A stretch of DNA of 64,000 nucleotides. Origin: Dongia_B sp035539075 (lineage in GTDB: Bacteria; Pseudomonadota; Alphaproteobacteria; Dongiales; Dongiaceae). Position numbers and translations under genes: made by a program. Below, piece after piece: positions 25,194 through 33,596 of this stretch. Position 1 is the first letter of the stretch. Every line of letters starts with the position of its first letter. A model generated the notes under the pieces. The model made no database searches and was not told the DNA's origin. It was given only the letters and a program-made list of their open reading frames with translations. Location of the stretch: NCBI GenBank assembly GCA_035539075.1, contig DATLJB010000005.1, positions 1 through 64,000 of the forward strand, in the 5' to 3' direction.

Positions 25194-26240
25194 CTAGGCG
25201 CTGGCCGATGCGCGGCCCGGCGATTGCAGGAAACCGGCAAAGAAGCCGATGGCCCAGGCATGATGCATGACTGCGGCGGCAAGGCCCATAGCGGCAAGAC
25301 AGAGATCACCGCTGCGAACCGCCGCGATCATGCCCCAGACGAGACAGAGCCCGGCATAGCCGAGCGGCGCCAGAGCAAAGAGCGGATGCAGCGCCAGGGC
25401 CAGCAGGATTCCACCAATTGTGCCGGCGGTCACCACCACCGGGGCCAATTGCCGAAGCTTCAGCCGATACCGATGGCTGCGATAGGTAAAGGCGCGGCCA
25501 CGGCCGTAGTGAAAATACTGCCGCGCCAGTCCCCGCAGGGTCTCGCGCGGAAAATAATGCATCGGTACAGATGTTTCGAGCCAGATGCGCCCGCCCGCGC
25601 GCTGCAGCCGCATGTCGAGATCGACATCCTCGTTGGCGCGCAGGGTTTCATCATAACCGCCCGTCATTCGATAAAAGGCCCGGTCGAAGGCGGCATGATG
25701 ACCATGATCGACAAAGCGCGACGGGCCGGGGCGACGGTGGGCCGAGCCGCCATTGCCGAGCAGGCTGTTCTGTGCGGCGGCCACGGCCTTCTGGAAGCAA
25801 GAAACGCCAACCGTGCGCATGGTAACGACGACCGACTGGGCCTGGTTCAGGCGCAGCGCCTCGACGCAGCCCGCGACAAAGTCCGGCGGATAGGTGGCAT
25901 GGCTGTCGGCGCGCAGCAGGATGGTCGCCCGCGGGTCGGCAAAATCCGCCGCGAGATTGACCGCCGCCGATTGCAAGCGGCGCGGGTTGTGCATCAGGCG
26001 AATGTGGGGATTGGCCCGGGCCAGGCGCAGGACGAGGTCGACCGTGCCGTCCGTGCTGCCGCCATCGACGACGAGGATTTCATAATCGAACGGCAGATCT
26101 TCACCGTCCCCGGCGCGGGGTGTCACGCTGTCGATCGCCTCAGCGATGAAGCCTGCTTCATTGAAGCAGGGCATGACGATGCTGACAAAGGAATCGACAG
26201 CCGTCCTCGGCTGATGCGATTTGACCGCACGCAGATCCAT
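25194..26240 (-). CDS. GT2 glycosyltransferase, ExoA-like
   Basis: 348 residues: a GT-A fold domain with SIVMPCFNEAGFIAEAIDSV at the N-terminus, DYEILVVDGGSTDGT, AARLLRADSHATYPPDFVAGC with the D-x-H acceptor motif, and a C-terminal pair of membrane helices (about residues 250-340). Order and length resemble the succinoglycan glucosyltransferase ExoA. It probably adds the second sugar on the lipid-linked primer, because the priming hexose-1-P transferase gene lies just upstream on the same strand (95 bp). I start at ATG 26240; a GTG at 26258 is also possible. Confidence 0.85.
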   Translation of the reverse strand: MDLRAVKSHQPRTAVDSFVSIVMPCFNEAGFIAEAIDSVTPRAGDGEDLPFDYEILVVDGGSTDGTVDLVLRLARANPHIRLMHNPRRLQSAAVNLAADFADPRATILLRADSHATYPPDFVAGCVEALRLNQAQSVVVTMRTVGVSCFQKAVAAAQNSLLGNGGSAHRRPGPSRFVDHGHHAAFDRAFYRMTGGYDETLRANEDVDLDMRLQRAGGRIWLETSVPMHYFPRETLRGLARQYFHYGRGRAFTYRSHRYRLKLRQLAPVVVTAGTIGGILLALALHPLFALAPLGYAGLCLVWGMIAAVRSGDLCLAAMGLAAAVMHHAWAIGFFAGFLQSPGRASASA

Positions 26241-26335
26241 CGGCGCCGTAACCGTCACGGAATATCGGCCGCGCAACGCGCAGCTCGGTGGAAGTAGTTC
26301 ATGGTTCGCCGGCCCTCGCCCAGTTTGCCCTCCGC

Positions 26336-27835
26336 TCAATAGGCATTGCTGCCGCCGAGGACGGCGAGAACGGTGCGGAAGAGGATTTCGATATCCAGCA
26401 GGATCGACCAGTTTTCCATATAGTAGAGGTCGCATTCGACGCGACGGATGATCTTGTCCTCGGTATCGGTTTCCCCGCGCCATCCCATCACCTGGGCCCA
26501 ACCGGTGATGCCGGGCTTCACCTTGTGGCGGACGGCATATTCCTTGACCACTTCCTCATAAAGCTTGCCGGCGGCCTTGGCCTGGGTCGCATGGGGTCGG
26601 GGACCGACGAGCGACATCTGGCCGAGCACGACATTGATGAGCTGGGGAATCTCGTCGAGGCTGGTACGGCGCAGGATGCGGCCGACACGGGTGATACGCG
26701 GGTCGTCGCGCGTGGCGAGCTTGCTGGCATTGGCGTCGAGCTGCGTCACATACATCGAGCGGAATTTGTAGACGTTGATCAGGTTGTTGTTATAGCCATA
26801 GCGCTTCTGCTTGAAGAAGATCGGCCCCGGGCTGTCGATCTTGATGGCGACGGCGCAGGCCAGCATGATCGGCGAAACGGCGATCAACAGCAGGCTGCCG
26901 AGGACAAGGTCCTCGATGGATTTGCTGAGCGCGCTCCAGCCGCTGATCGGCCGTGAGAAGATATTGAAGACCGGAACGTTGTCGAGCTTGTCGAAGCCGG
27001 AATTGAGGAAGCGATGGCCGATCGCGTCCGGCGCCAGCCGCACATTGGCGGGAATGACCTTCAGCCGGTCGAGAATCTGCAGCAGCCGCGCTTCCGCCCC
27101 CCAGGGCAGGGCGACGACGATCTCGTCGATGCGCTCCGTGCGCGACAGGTGCAGCAGGTCGTCGATCGTGCCCAGGATATCGCTAGGCCGGATCTTCTCG
27201 GAGGTCCGGGTCATGCGGTCGTCGAAGATGCCGATGATGCGGGTCCAGGGGTCCTTCCGCTGGGTGATCGACTGCAGCAGCATGGCGCCGTGGTCGCCGG
27301 CGCCGACAATGGCGACATTGCGGCTGATCGTGCCGTTGCGCGCCGCCGTCAGCAGCAGGCTGCTCATCATGATGCGGGTGAGGCACATCAGCATGACGGC
27401 GACGGAAACGATATTGATCGGACCGCTCATCGGCCAGGCGAAGGAGCCGTCGAGATGCATGGTCATCAGCAGGAAGGCTTCGGTAGCGCCGATGATCAAG
27501 CTGTAGAGCAACAGCTTGGTGATCTGCCGGATCGGGTTGTCGATGGCGGATTTGTCGTAGCCGCCGGTGGCGACCAATAGGAACAGAATGCCGACGCCGA
27601 AGCCGATATCGGTGAGCTGCCAGAGCAGGGCATGTTCACGATTGACCTGCCAGGCGACCCAGCTGGACGCGCCGATCCCGCTCAGCATGGCGATCGTGTC
27701 CAGGACGGCAATCACACCGATGATCACGTCCGCGGAGAAAGGAATATTGGTGCGTGGCAGCTTGCCCTGGGGTATCTCGATCTTTGCGAGCCCCAGTCTC
27801 CGACCTCGATCGCGTTGCCGCAGTCGTTCGCTCAA
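26336..27835 (-). CDS. Undecaprenyl-phosphate hexose-1-phosphate transferase (priming enzyme)
   Basis: The 499-residue protein has four N-terminal membrane helices, a Rossmann-like middle domain (VAIVGAGDHGAMLL) and the C-terminal bacterial sugar transferase domain: FKQKRYGYNNNLINVYKFRSMYV and RRTSLDEIPQLINVVLGQMSLVGPRPH. This is the polyisoprenyl-phosphate hexose-1-P transferase group (WcaJ-like, often undecaprenyl-phosphate glucose phosphotransferase), starting the repeat unit on the cytosolic face of the inner membrane. The start is TTG 27835 with GGAG 7 bases upstream; an in-frame stop lies just before it. The last gene is ExoA-like. Confidence 0.92.
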   Translation of the reverse strand: MSERLRQRDRGRRLGLAKIEIPQGKLPRTNIPFSADVIIGVIAVLDTIAMLSGIGASSWVAWQVNREHALLWQLTDIGFGVGILFLLVATGGYDKSAIDNPIRQITKLLLYSLIIGATEAFLLMTMHLDGSFAWPMSGPINIVSVAVMLMCLTRIMMSSLLLTAARNGTISRNVAIVGAGDHGAMLLQSITQRKDPWTRIIGIFDDRMTRTSEKIRPSDILGTIDDLLHLSRTERIDEIVVALPWGAEARLLQILDRLKVIPANVRLAPDAIGHRFLNSGFDKLDNVPVFNIFSRPISGWSALSKSIEDLVLGSLLLIAVSPIMLACAVAIKIDSPGPIFFKQKRYGYNNNLINVYKFRSMYVTQLDANASKLATRDDPRITRVGRILRRTSLDEIPQLINVVLGQMSLVGPRPHATQAKAAGKLYEEVVKEYAVRHKVKPGITGWAQVMGWRGETDTEDKIIRRVECDLYYMENWSILLDIEILFRTVLAVLGGSNAY

Positions 27836-27853
27836 TGCCGATCTCCGGCTGTT

Positions 27854-27888
27854 AAATCATGGCTGATCTTCAAATCATGGCTGATCTT
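27854..27888. repeat. 17-bp tandem direct repeat
   Basis: AAATCATGGCTGATCTT occurs at 27854-27870 and again at 27872-27888, an 18-bp period. It lies just upstream of the TTG start of the priming enzyme on the opposite strand, where it could be a regulator site; it may also be a simple replication slip. Confidence 0.7.
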
Positions 27889-28215
27889 CTTAGCCAGCGG
27901 TCCACGAACGGAGCATGTGAGCGCAAGTTCCCACCAACTTAACGAAGTTTGCTGCGGCTGCGTTGTTCGGTGGCTTTCCGCGCCGATACGAGATCGTGAT
28001 GGGGAGCTTTGGAAAGGATCTGGCGCCCGCTGAGCAACATGCTGTACCTCCGGTGGCGGGGAAGAGCCGGCACTGCCGAGGCAGGGACGTGCGGTCCTTT
28101 TCGCCTCGAACACGCCTCCTAACTACCACTCTGCTGCGTCGGTTCCGGTAAAGCCGAGACGGCCCCGTTAATCGACATCAATCGGTCGGGCGGGGTTCCT
28201 CCAGCGCTCCGCAGT

Positions 28216-28252
28216 GCGCGATCGTTGGTTACAACGGGCGCGCTCTTTTTTC
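28216..28252 (+). terminator. Orphan intrinsic terminator
   Basis: GCGCG-ATC-GTTG-GTTA-CAAC-GGG-CGCGC forms a stem of nine or more paired positions with one internal mismatch, followed directly by TCTTTTTT. This is a classic Rho-independent terminator for plus-strand RNA. No annotated gene lies upstream on that strand, so it ends either an unannotated small RNA or a leader transcript. Confidence 0.75.
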
Positions 28253-28681
28253 GGCACACATCTTGTTATGCCGCTTGCTTCTGCAATCCGCCGCGCGTGC
28301 TGCGCGTGAAGAAAATTCAGCCACCGCTTGTACGGCGGGACATGGATCAGGGACCGTCTGGGTAATTTGGCTGGAGCGGCAGGCCAGAGGCATAGGCATT
28401 GAACAAAAGATTTTGAAGTCCGGCGGAACTATCGCACTGGTTTTGCGTTGGAGCTGCCGACCATTACCAGCAGTTGATCTGCCGGGCTGTTCTTTCGGCC
28501 GCCTCCTATTTGTGGATGAAGCCGAAGCAAAGGGACGCAGCTTCCGGCGCGCTTATCATTTCAAGTGATCGCCTTCTGGTAGGGTCGCCGGTCCGTGACG
28601 CAGATCGACCGCGTAAGCGGCGTCGGCTGCGTCGGGACGGTTTGAAGTCACTGGGACGTTGTTCCGGTATTTCCATTAATT

Positions 28682-28719
28682 GACTGTTTTGTGACGGAGG
28701 ATGGACTGTTTTGCAACGG
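28682..28719. promoter_or_regulatory. Pair of 16-bp direct repeats upstream of the VPLPA-CTERM gene
   Basis: GACTGTTTTGTGACGG (28682-28697) and GACTGTTTTGCAACGG (28704-28719) differ at two positions and are spaced 22 bp, two helical turns, on the same face of DNA. They are 95-132 bp upstream of the start codon. Likely a binding site pair for an activator or repressor. Confidence 0.6.
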
Positions 28720-28813
28720 CCGCGGCCTTCGCAAAGACAAGCCGTCCATGGTCAGTCGACGGATGAAACGGCACTGCGCATAACGATGTGCCACCTAGAA
28801 GAAGGGGGATATG

Positions 28814-29389
28814 ATGATACGTAGACTGGGCTTTGCATTGGTGATAGCGGCAGGTGCATTGGCTGGTTTCGGCCAGGCGTCGCAAGCCGCGACGGTGACA
28901 CAGGATTTGGGTACCTTGACCGCGCTTTCCAGTAGTGCGGCATTCGGCACCGATGTTGCGGGCCAGCCGGATTTCGCATTGGATGATGCCGGCCAGGGTA
29001 CGCTGCATATCGATTTTTCCTTAGGCACGGCCGCCAAGAACTTGGCAGCGTCGCTCACCGCTTCCTCTTTCGGGGCGGTGGCGTTGAAGACTTTTACTTT
29101 CGGTCTTTACGACTCATCGAACGCGTTGCTGAAGCAAGTCGATCAGACGACCGCCAGCTATCCTAACGGCGCGACGACCTTCTCGTTTATCGATTTCGCC
29201 GACGTGTTGAAGAAGGGCGCCTACTATCTGTTGCTCGACGTCACGTCGGGGGCGCCCGGCCAGAAGGTCAGCGGCAATCTGCAGATTTCGGCGGTGCCGG
29301 TACCAGCAGCTCTGCCGATGTTCGGCGTGGCCCTGTTGGGCCTGGCAGTGTTCCGCCTTCGCCGTCGCGGACGGGCTGACATCGCCTAA
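28814..29389 (+). CDS. VPLPA-CTERM-type exosortase substrate (secreted, unknown function)
   Basis: The 191-residue protein has a signal peptide (MIRRLGFALVIAAGALAG...ASQAA, cleavage near residue 25), a beta-rich middle without a named domain, and a C-terminal tripartite sorting signal: VPVPAALPMFG, hydrophobic helix VALLGLAVF, and basic RLRRRGR. This is the PEP-CTERM/VPLPA-CTERM design recognised by exosortases. The ribosome site AGGGGG favours ATG 28814 over 28811. An exosortase gene 9 kb downstream on the same strand is the obvious processing enzyme. The mature region resembles short PEP-CTERM proteins only in composition. It is followed by a hairpin and a 566-bp gap. Confidence 0.87.
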   Translation: MIRRLGFALVIAAGALAGFGQASQAATVTQDLGTLTALSSSAAFGTDVAGQPDFALDDAGQGTLHIDFSLGTAAKNLAASLTASSFGAVALKTFTFGLYDSSNALLKQVDQTTASYPNGATTFSFIDFADVLKKGAYYLLLDVTSGAPGQKVSGNLQISAVPVPAALPMFGVALLGLAVFRLRRRGRADIA

Positions 29390-29955
29390 CCCCGCTTCCA
29401 GATTGGACCCAAGCCGTAACCGCTCGATGGAGTCGACAGCCTCCGTCGAGCGGAAACGGTCGGAGAGGTGTTGGAATTTACTTGGCGCCCCGGCCGGCGG
29501 AGGCCGTCGAAGCAGGAAGACGGGCTAGGCGACAGATCACAGGTCGCAGATCCCAGGGCGGGAGATTTCCAAAGGCTTCATGGCCAGATTACTGAAGTCG
29601 ATCAGTTGAAGTGGCCGTTTTATTTAATTTATTCATCCATTTGTTGGATGCCGTGGCCGGACCCCAGTCCTATACTCTTAAACGGCGCACATATTAGTTG
29701 AGATAAATTGGCGCCAGCCAAAAAGTTTTGCTGCGCCACAGGAACCAATCAGCCGGCCTCTCGTTAGATTGCCGGTCGACGTGCTTTATCGACAGATGAA
29801 GTGGCTCGAACAATCAGCCCGCGCACATGGCGACACGCAGCCGCCGGAAGCGGCTGGTTCTGAGCAGGTCGACACCCGACATGGACGCCAGGGGCACCCG
29901 CGACGGCCCTATTGGATAAATGTCGGGTGGGGACGTCTCGAAACAAGGGGTAAAA
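29390..29955. other. Intergenic region before the EPS export operon
   Basis: 566 bp without a credible gene. A strong hairpin just after the upstream gene (29421-29452) is listed separately. A T/A-rich patch TTTTATTTAATTTATTC near 29617-29633, followed by ATCCA-N5-TGGAT (29635-29649), is the best candidate promoter/operator for the long EPS operon. Confidence 0.5.
29421..29452. terminator. Hairpin after VPLPA-CTERM gene
   Basis: CGCTCGATGGAG pairs with CTCCGTCGAGCG around an 8-base loop, 12 pairs with one T-G wobble. It stands 32 bp after the stop codon. There is no T-run on either strand, so it may be a Rho-dependent end or 3' stabiliser rather than an intrinsic terminator. Confidence 0.5.
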
Positions 29956-30537
29956 ATGAGAAAACTCTTTCGGCCGCTGGTTGCCATCATCATTCTGACA
30001 GGTTTGATCCCTTCAGTCGCGGAAGCGGTAGATGCAGATTACAAGTTGAATCCGGGCGACGTTCTCCAGATCACCGTCTGGAAGGAAGAGGGTCTCGACC
30101 GCGAAACGCTGGTCCTCCCGGATGGGACCGTGGCTTTCCCCTTGGTCGGCACGCTGCAGGCGCGCGGTAAGACGGTGCGGCAGCTGCAGGACGAGATCAA
30201 GGCCGGCCTGGAGAAATCGATTCCCGATGCGCCGGTGACCGTGGTGGTCAAGAACGCCCTGGGCAACACGGTCGATGTGATCGGCCAGGTGCTGAAGCCC
30301 GGTGAATTCGTCGCCGCGCATCCGTTGACGGTAATGCAGGCGCTGAGCTTGGCCGGCGGCCTCACACCCTATGCCTCCGAGAGCCGCATCAGCATCGTGC
30401 GCCATAACCAGGACGGCAAAGACGAGCATATCAAGTTCCCCTACTATGAGGACATTCTCGACGGCAAGAATCTTGACAAGGATATCGTGCTGAAACCGGG
30501 CGATGTCGTGCTCGTTCCGGCATCGAGCCTGTTCTAA
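29956..30537 (+). CDS. Polysaccharide export protein, OPX/Wza family (XrtA-type)
   Basis: 193 residues with a Sec signal peptide (MRKLFRPLVAIIILTGL...AEA, cleavage about residue 24), no lipobox. The Poly_export domain follows immediately (YKLNPGDVLQITVWKEEGLDRETLVLPDGTVAFPLVG) and a SLBB domain has VIGQVLKPGEF...LTVMQALSLAGG. It lacks the long C-terminal outer-membrane helix of E. coli Wza, as seen in short export proteins of PEP-CTERM loci. AAGGGG gives ATG 29956. It is the first gene of the 12-gene EPS operon and probably makes the periplasmic part of the export channel with the barrel protein downstream. Confidence 0.9.
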   Translation: MRKLFRPLVAIIILTGLIPSVAEAVDADYKLNPGDVLQITVWKEEGLDRETLVLPDGTVAFPLVGTLQARGKTVRQLQDEIKAGLEKSIPDAPVTVVVKNALGNTVDVIGQVLKPGEFVAAHPLTVMQALSLAGGLTPYASESRISIVRHNQDGKDEHIKFPYYEDILDGKNLDKDIVLKPGDVVLVPASSLF

Positions 30538-30548
30538 GAACAACTTAG

Positions 30549-31748
30549 ATGCACGACGAAATGGCAGGCTACGGATGCAAGCGGTGTCTGATTGCCTTGG
30601 CGCAAATGGGCTTTGTCCTGGCGGCCGGGGCGGCGACCATCACGTCAGCCCGGGCTGACGGCTTTACCTTGACGACCAAACTCGGCGGCTTCTTCGAGAT
30701 GGACACCAATCCATTGCTGGATAAGAAGGGCGCTAAGACGCTGTTCGGCTGGAACTCGACGCCGGAACTGATCCTGACCGGCCGTACGCCGACCTGGACC
30801 TTGGTTTCTGAGAACACGGTCAACGACGGTCGCTTCAACCTCACCAGCTTCAATTCGACCGATTATCACAACTACACGTCGCTCAATTACCAGGGCGATA
30901 ATTACTATATGAAGCTGCAAGGCGGCTTCGCGTATGACACGACGCGGACGAGTGAAATCGAAAGCTCCGGCAACAACGTGGCCGGCGTGCGCCACTACGG
31001 CATCAGCATCCTGCCGGAGTTCGGATACAACATCACTGAAGCGCAGCAGATCGTCGTCAATGCAAACTACATTGCTTCATTCTACGACAGTACCGACCAG
31101 TTCACGAATTTCCAGTCCTACGGCATCTCGCCGAAATACCTCTATTCCTTCACCCTGCGCGATACCGGCTTTGTCGCATTGCAGGCGTCTCACTTCGATA
31201 CCCTGAGCGGCGAAGACAGCACGGGTGATTCCGTCGGTCCCTACGTTGGCTGGATCCATCACTTCAGCGATCGTTTCACCACCACCGCCGATGTCGGCTA
31301 TCACATCATCCATAATAAGAGCGACAGTGACGGCAGCAACTGGGACAACGACTACTTCTACGATTTCGCCCTGACTTACGGCGAAGTCGGCGATCCCGAT
31401 GTGGCAACCATCTCCGTCCGGCGCCAGCTGGTGCCGCAGAGCTCCGCCCAGCAGGTCACCCAGACCGCCGTCTCGGTCAAGGAAACGCACAATTTCACCC
31501 CCCGGCTGGCCGGCGTCCTCAACCTGACCTACCACACGCAAGACTACAGCTTGAGCAAAGATGGACACCTAAAAGACTATTTCGAAGGCTCGGCGGCACT
31601 GCAATACAACGTGACCCGGGAACTAGTTGTGAGTTCAAGCTATCGTTATCGGCAGGAAACGCAGTTCGGCGAAAGCGGGACGGCAAAGGGTCATACCGTG
31701 CTCCTGACGATCACCTACAGCCCGGATGCACCCATCGTCAGCTGGTAG
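30549..31748 (+). CDS. Outer-membrane beta-barrel protein, exosortase-locus type
   Basis: A 399-residue protein with a signal peptide (hydrophobic IALAQMGFVLAAGAA; cleavage near ASARADG) and a sequence of alternating amphipathic strands rich in Tyr/Thr/Asn, e.g. YTSLNYQGDNYYMKLQGGFAYD, ending SSSYRYRQ...LTITYSPDAPIVSW, with aromatic terminus typical of a barrel. It follows the export protein by 11 bp. Similar barrels in XrtA loci are proposed outer-membrane exits for the polysaccharide. ATG 30561 is an alternative start. No catalytic motif is visible. Confidence 0.82.
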   Translation: MHDEMAGYGCKRCLIALAQMGFVLAAGAATITSARADGFTLTTKLGGFFEMDTNPLLDKKGAKTLFGWNSTPELILTGRTPTWTLVSENTVNDGRFNLTSFNSTDYHNYTSLNYQGDNYYMKLQGGFAYDTTRTSEIESSGNNVAGVRHYGISILPEFGYNITEAQQIVVNANYIASFYDSTDQFTNFQSYGISPKYLYSFTLRDTGFVALQASHFDTLSGEDSTGDSVGPYVGWIHHFSDRFTTTADVGYHIIHNKSDSDGSNWDNDYFYDFALTYGEVGDPDVATISVRRQLVPQSSAQQVTQTAVSVKETHNFTPRLAGVLNLTYHTQDYSLSKDGHLKDYFEGSAALQYNVTRELVVSSSYRYRQETQFGESGTAKGHTVLLTITYSPDAPIVSW

Positions 31749-31863
31749 CTGAGCGGCTGCGGCCGACCACGAGGCGGTTGGCGGGCAGGGTGGTCAGCGA
31801 AGAGGGCAGTCGCCGGCGTGGGCAGTTGCCGGACAAAGCGGTCGAAAGTACGGATAGGGTAAA

Positions 31864-33498
31864 ATGGAACCAGTCGGCTTAAATGATTACCTGACAATCT
31901 GGCGCCGTCATCGGCTTGCCTATGTCCTGACTGCGGCGGGAATCCTGTTGGCGGCCGTGGCCTTTGCCTTCCTCTGGCCGCCTAAATACCGCTCGACAGG
32001 TACCATTCAGATCGAGCAGCCGGAAATCCCGCAGGATGTCCTGGCAACCGGACCGACCGACTTCAACGCGGCGGTCCAGGCCTTCATCGACCAGCGGATC
32101 GAACAGATCCATGATCGCATCACCGCGACGCCCAACCTGATCGAGGTCATCACCAAGTTCAACCTCTATCCCGATCTGCGCGACCATATGCCGATGGCTC
32201 AGGTCGTGAAGAAGATGCAGGACGCGATCAAGCTTGACCTGCGCAGTTCCGACCTTGCCAATCCCAGTGCCGCTCAGCATCTCAATGCGCGCCAGTTGTC
32301 GGCCATCGCCTTCACCATCAGCTTCGATTACGGTAACCCGCTGATAGCCCAGGAGGTTGCAAACGAACTGATCTCGCGCTTCCTGAACGCCGATCTGAAG
32401 CAGCGCCGGGACCAGGCGGCTGCCACTTCCGCCTTCATCGCCGACCAGATCGCACAGTTGGAAAAGCAGCTCAGCGACCAGGAAAAGGCGATGACCGCCT
32501 TCCGCGAGGAGCATAAGGGCACGCGGCCGGAGGATCTGCCGTTCAATATGCAGATGGCCGCCAGTACCGAGCAGCAGGTGGCGACGCTCAGCCAGCAGCT
32601 TCAGGCGCTCGACCGGCAGCGTGGCGACCTGCAGTCGCAGATTGCCAATACCGAGCCCTATTCGCGGGTTGTCGATGACGGGCAGTTGTTGACCACACCT
32701 GCCGTGCAGCTCAAGGCCCTGCAGGGCAAGCTGGCGGCCATGGAGGGCCAGTACGGGCCAGGTTATCCGGATATCGTCAAGTTGAAGAAGCAGATTGCCG
32801 GGCTGGAACAGCAGGTGGGCAAAAACGCATCCAGCAAGGCCAATTCCAATGGCTCGGTCGGGGATGCCGACAACCCGGCTTATATCATGCTGACCTATCA
32901 GATGAAGTCGCTCGACCAGCAATACCGCAGCCTGCAGAACCAGATGGAGGATGCGCGCCGGCAGAAGGAGGAGTATGACGCGCGGGTGGCGGCAACGCCG
33001 GCCGTCGAGCGTCAATTCGCTTCCCTCAACCGGGATTACGATAACGCGCAATTGCGGTATCGCGAGCTGAAGGAAAAGCAGCTCGCCGCCAGCATGAACC
33101 AGCAGCTGGAGCAGGACCGCAAGGGTGAGCGCCTCACCATGATCGACTCCCCCGACCTGCCGACCTCGCCCCGCATGCCGCCGCGCAAGATCGTCCTGGC
33201 CCTGGGACTGGTCATGTCCTTCTTCGGCGGCTTTGCCGGGGTCTATCTGATGGAGATGCTGAACAGTTCGGTGCATGGCACCCGCCAGCTGACCGCGATC
33301 GTCGGCGTGCCCCCCCTGGTCGCGGTGCCGCGGATCGCCACCCCGGTCGAACGCCGGCGCCGACGGATATATCAGCTGGCCGCCGGCGTTAGTGCTGTGG
33401 TGATCGTCGTCGGTGGCGCCGATCTCTACGACCAGTATGTCCAGCCGCTGGATGTTCTCTGGGCCGCGATCGCCCAGCGCCTTGGCGGCCTGGTTTAA
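31864..33498 (+). CDS. Chain-length determinant protein (Wzz/GumC type)
   Basis: 544 residues. Two membrane helices flank a long periplasmic coiled-coil region: N-terminal VLTAAGILLAAVAFAFLWPP (about residues 20-40) and C-terminal MSFFGGFAGVYLMEMLNS (about 450-470), with an additional segment near 500. The first helix is followed by the Wzz-type YRSTGTIQIEQPEIP. Glutamine-rich heptads (EKQLSDQEKAMTAFREEH..., QQVATLSQQLQALDRQ) cover residues 180-400. Such polysaccharide co-polymerases set chain length and partner the BY-kinase next door, here encoded separately rather than fused. The 98-bp gap before the kinase is short. Confidence 0.92.
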   Translation: MEPVGLNDYLTIWRRHRLAYVLTAAGILLAAVAFAFLWPPKYRSTGTIQIEQPEIPQDVLATGPTDFNAAVQAFIDQRIEQIHDRITATPNLIEVITKFNLYPDLRDHMPMAQVVKKMQDAIKLDLRSSDLANPSAAQHLNARQLSAIAFTISFDYGNPLIAQEVANELISRFLNADLKQRRDQAAATSAFIADQIAQLEKQLSDQEKAMTAFREEHKGTRPEDLPFNMQMAASTEQQVATLSQQLQALDRQRGDLQSQIANTEPYSRVVDDGQLLTTPAVQLKALQGKLAAMEGQYGPGYPDIVKLKKQIAGLEQQVGKNASSKANSNGSVGDADNPAYIMLTYQMKSLDQQYRSLQNQMEDARRQKEEYDARVAATPAVERQFASLNRDYDNAQLRYRELKEKQLAASMNQQLEQDRKGERLTMIDSPDLPTSPRMPPRKIVLALGLVMSFFGGFAGVYLMEMLNSSVHGTRQLTAIVGVPPLVAVPRIATPVERRRRRIYQLAAGVSAVVIVVGGADLYDQYVQPLDVLWAAIAQRLGGLV

Positions 33499-33596
33499 AG
33501 TTGCGGCTTGACGGCATCGGTGGCGAAACCCGCCGGAAGTGCGGGACAATGACAGAAACCTATCGCGGCGGAACATCTGTTTAGTGGAGATTTGCA

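Larger units (their letters stand above)
27836..28813. other. Large gene-free spacer between priming enzyme and VPLPA-CTERM gene
   Basis: About 980 bp between divergent genes, with the usual short spurious frames but no credible coding sequence. It contains a 17-bp tandem repeat, an intrinsic terminator and a pair of 16-bp direct repeats listed separately. The length and T-rich stretches near 28,650-28,720 point to regulatory content or a small RNA. Confidence 0.6.

Noticed and set aside
28263..28568. 101-codon open frame in the spacer before the VPLPA-CTERM gene
   Set aside because: TTG start without ribosome site, no family, Cys/Arg-rich and unlike local coding composition. It follows a terminator and is probably noise.
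28704..28715. Possible sigma-54 promoter TGGACTGTTTTGCA before the VPLPA-CTERM gene
   Set aside because: The GG to GC offset is 10 instead of 12 bases, and the -24 block lacks TGGCAC. It is better explained as part of the direct repeats.
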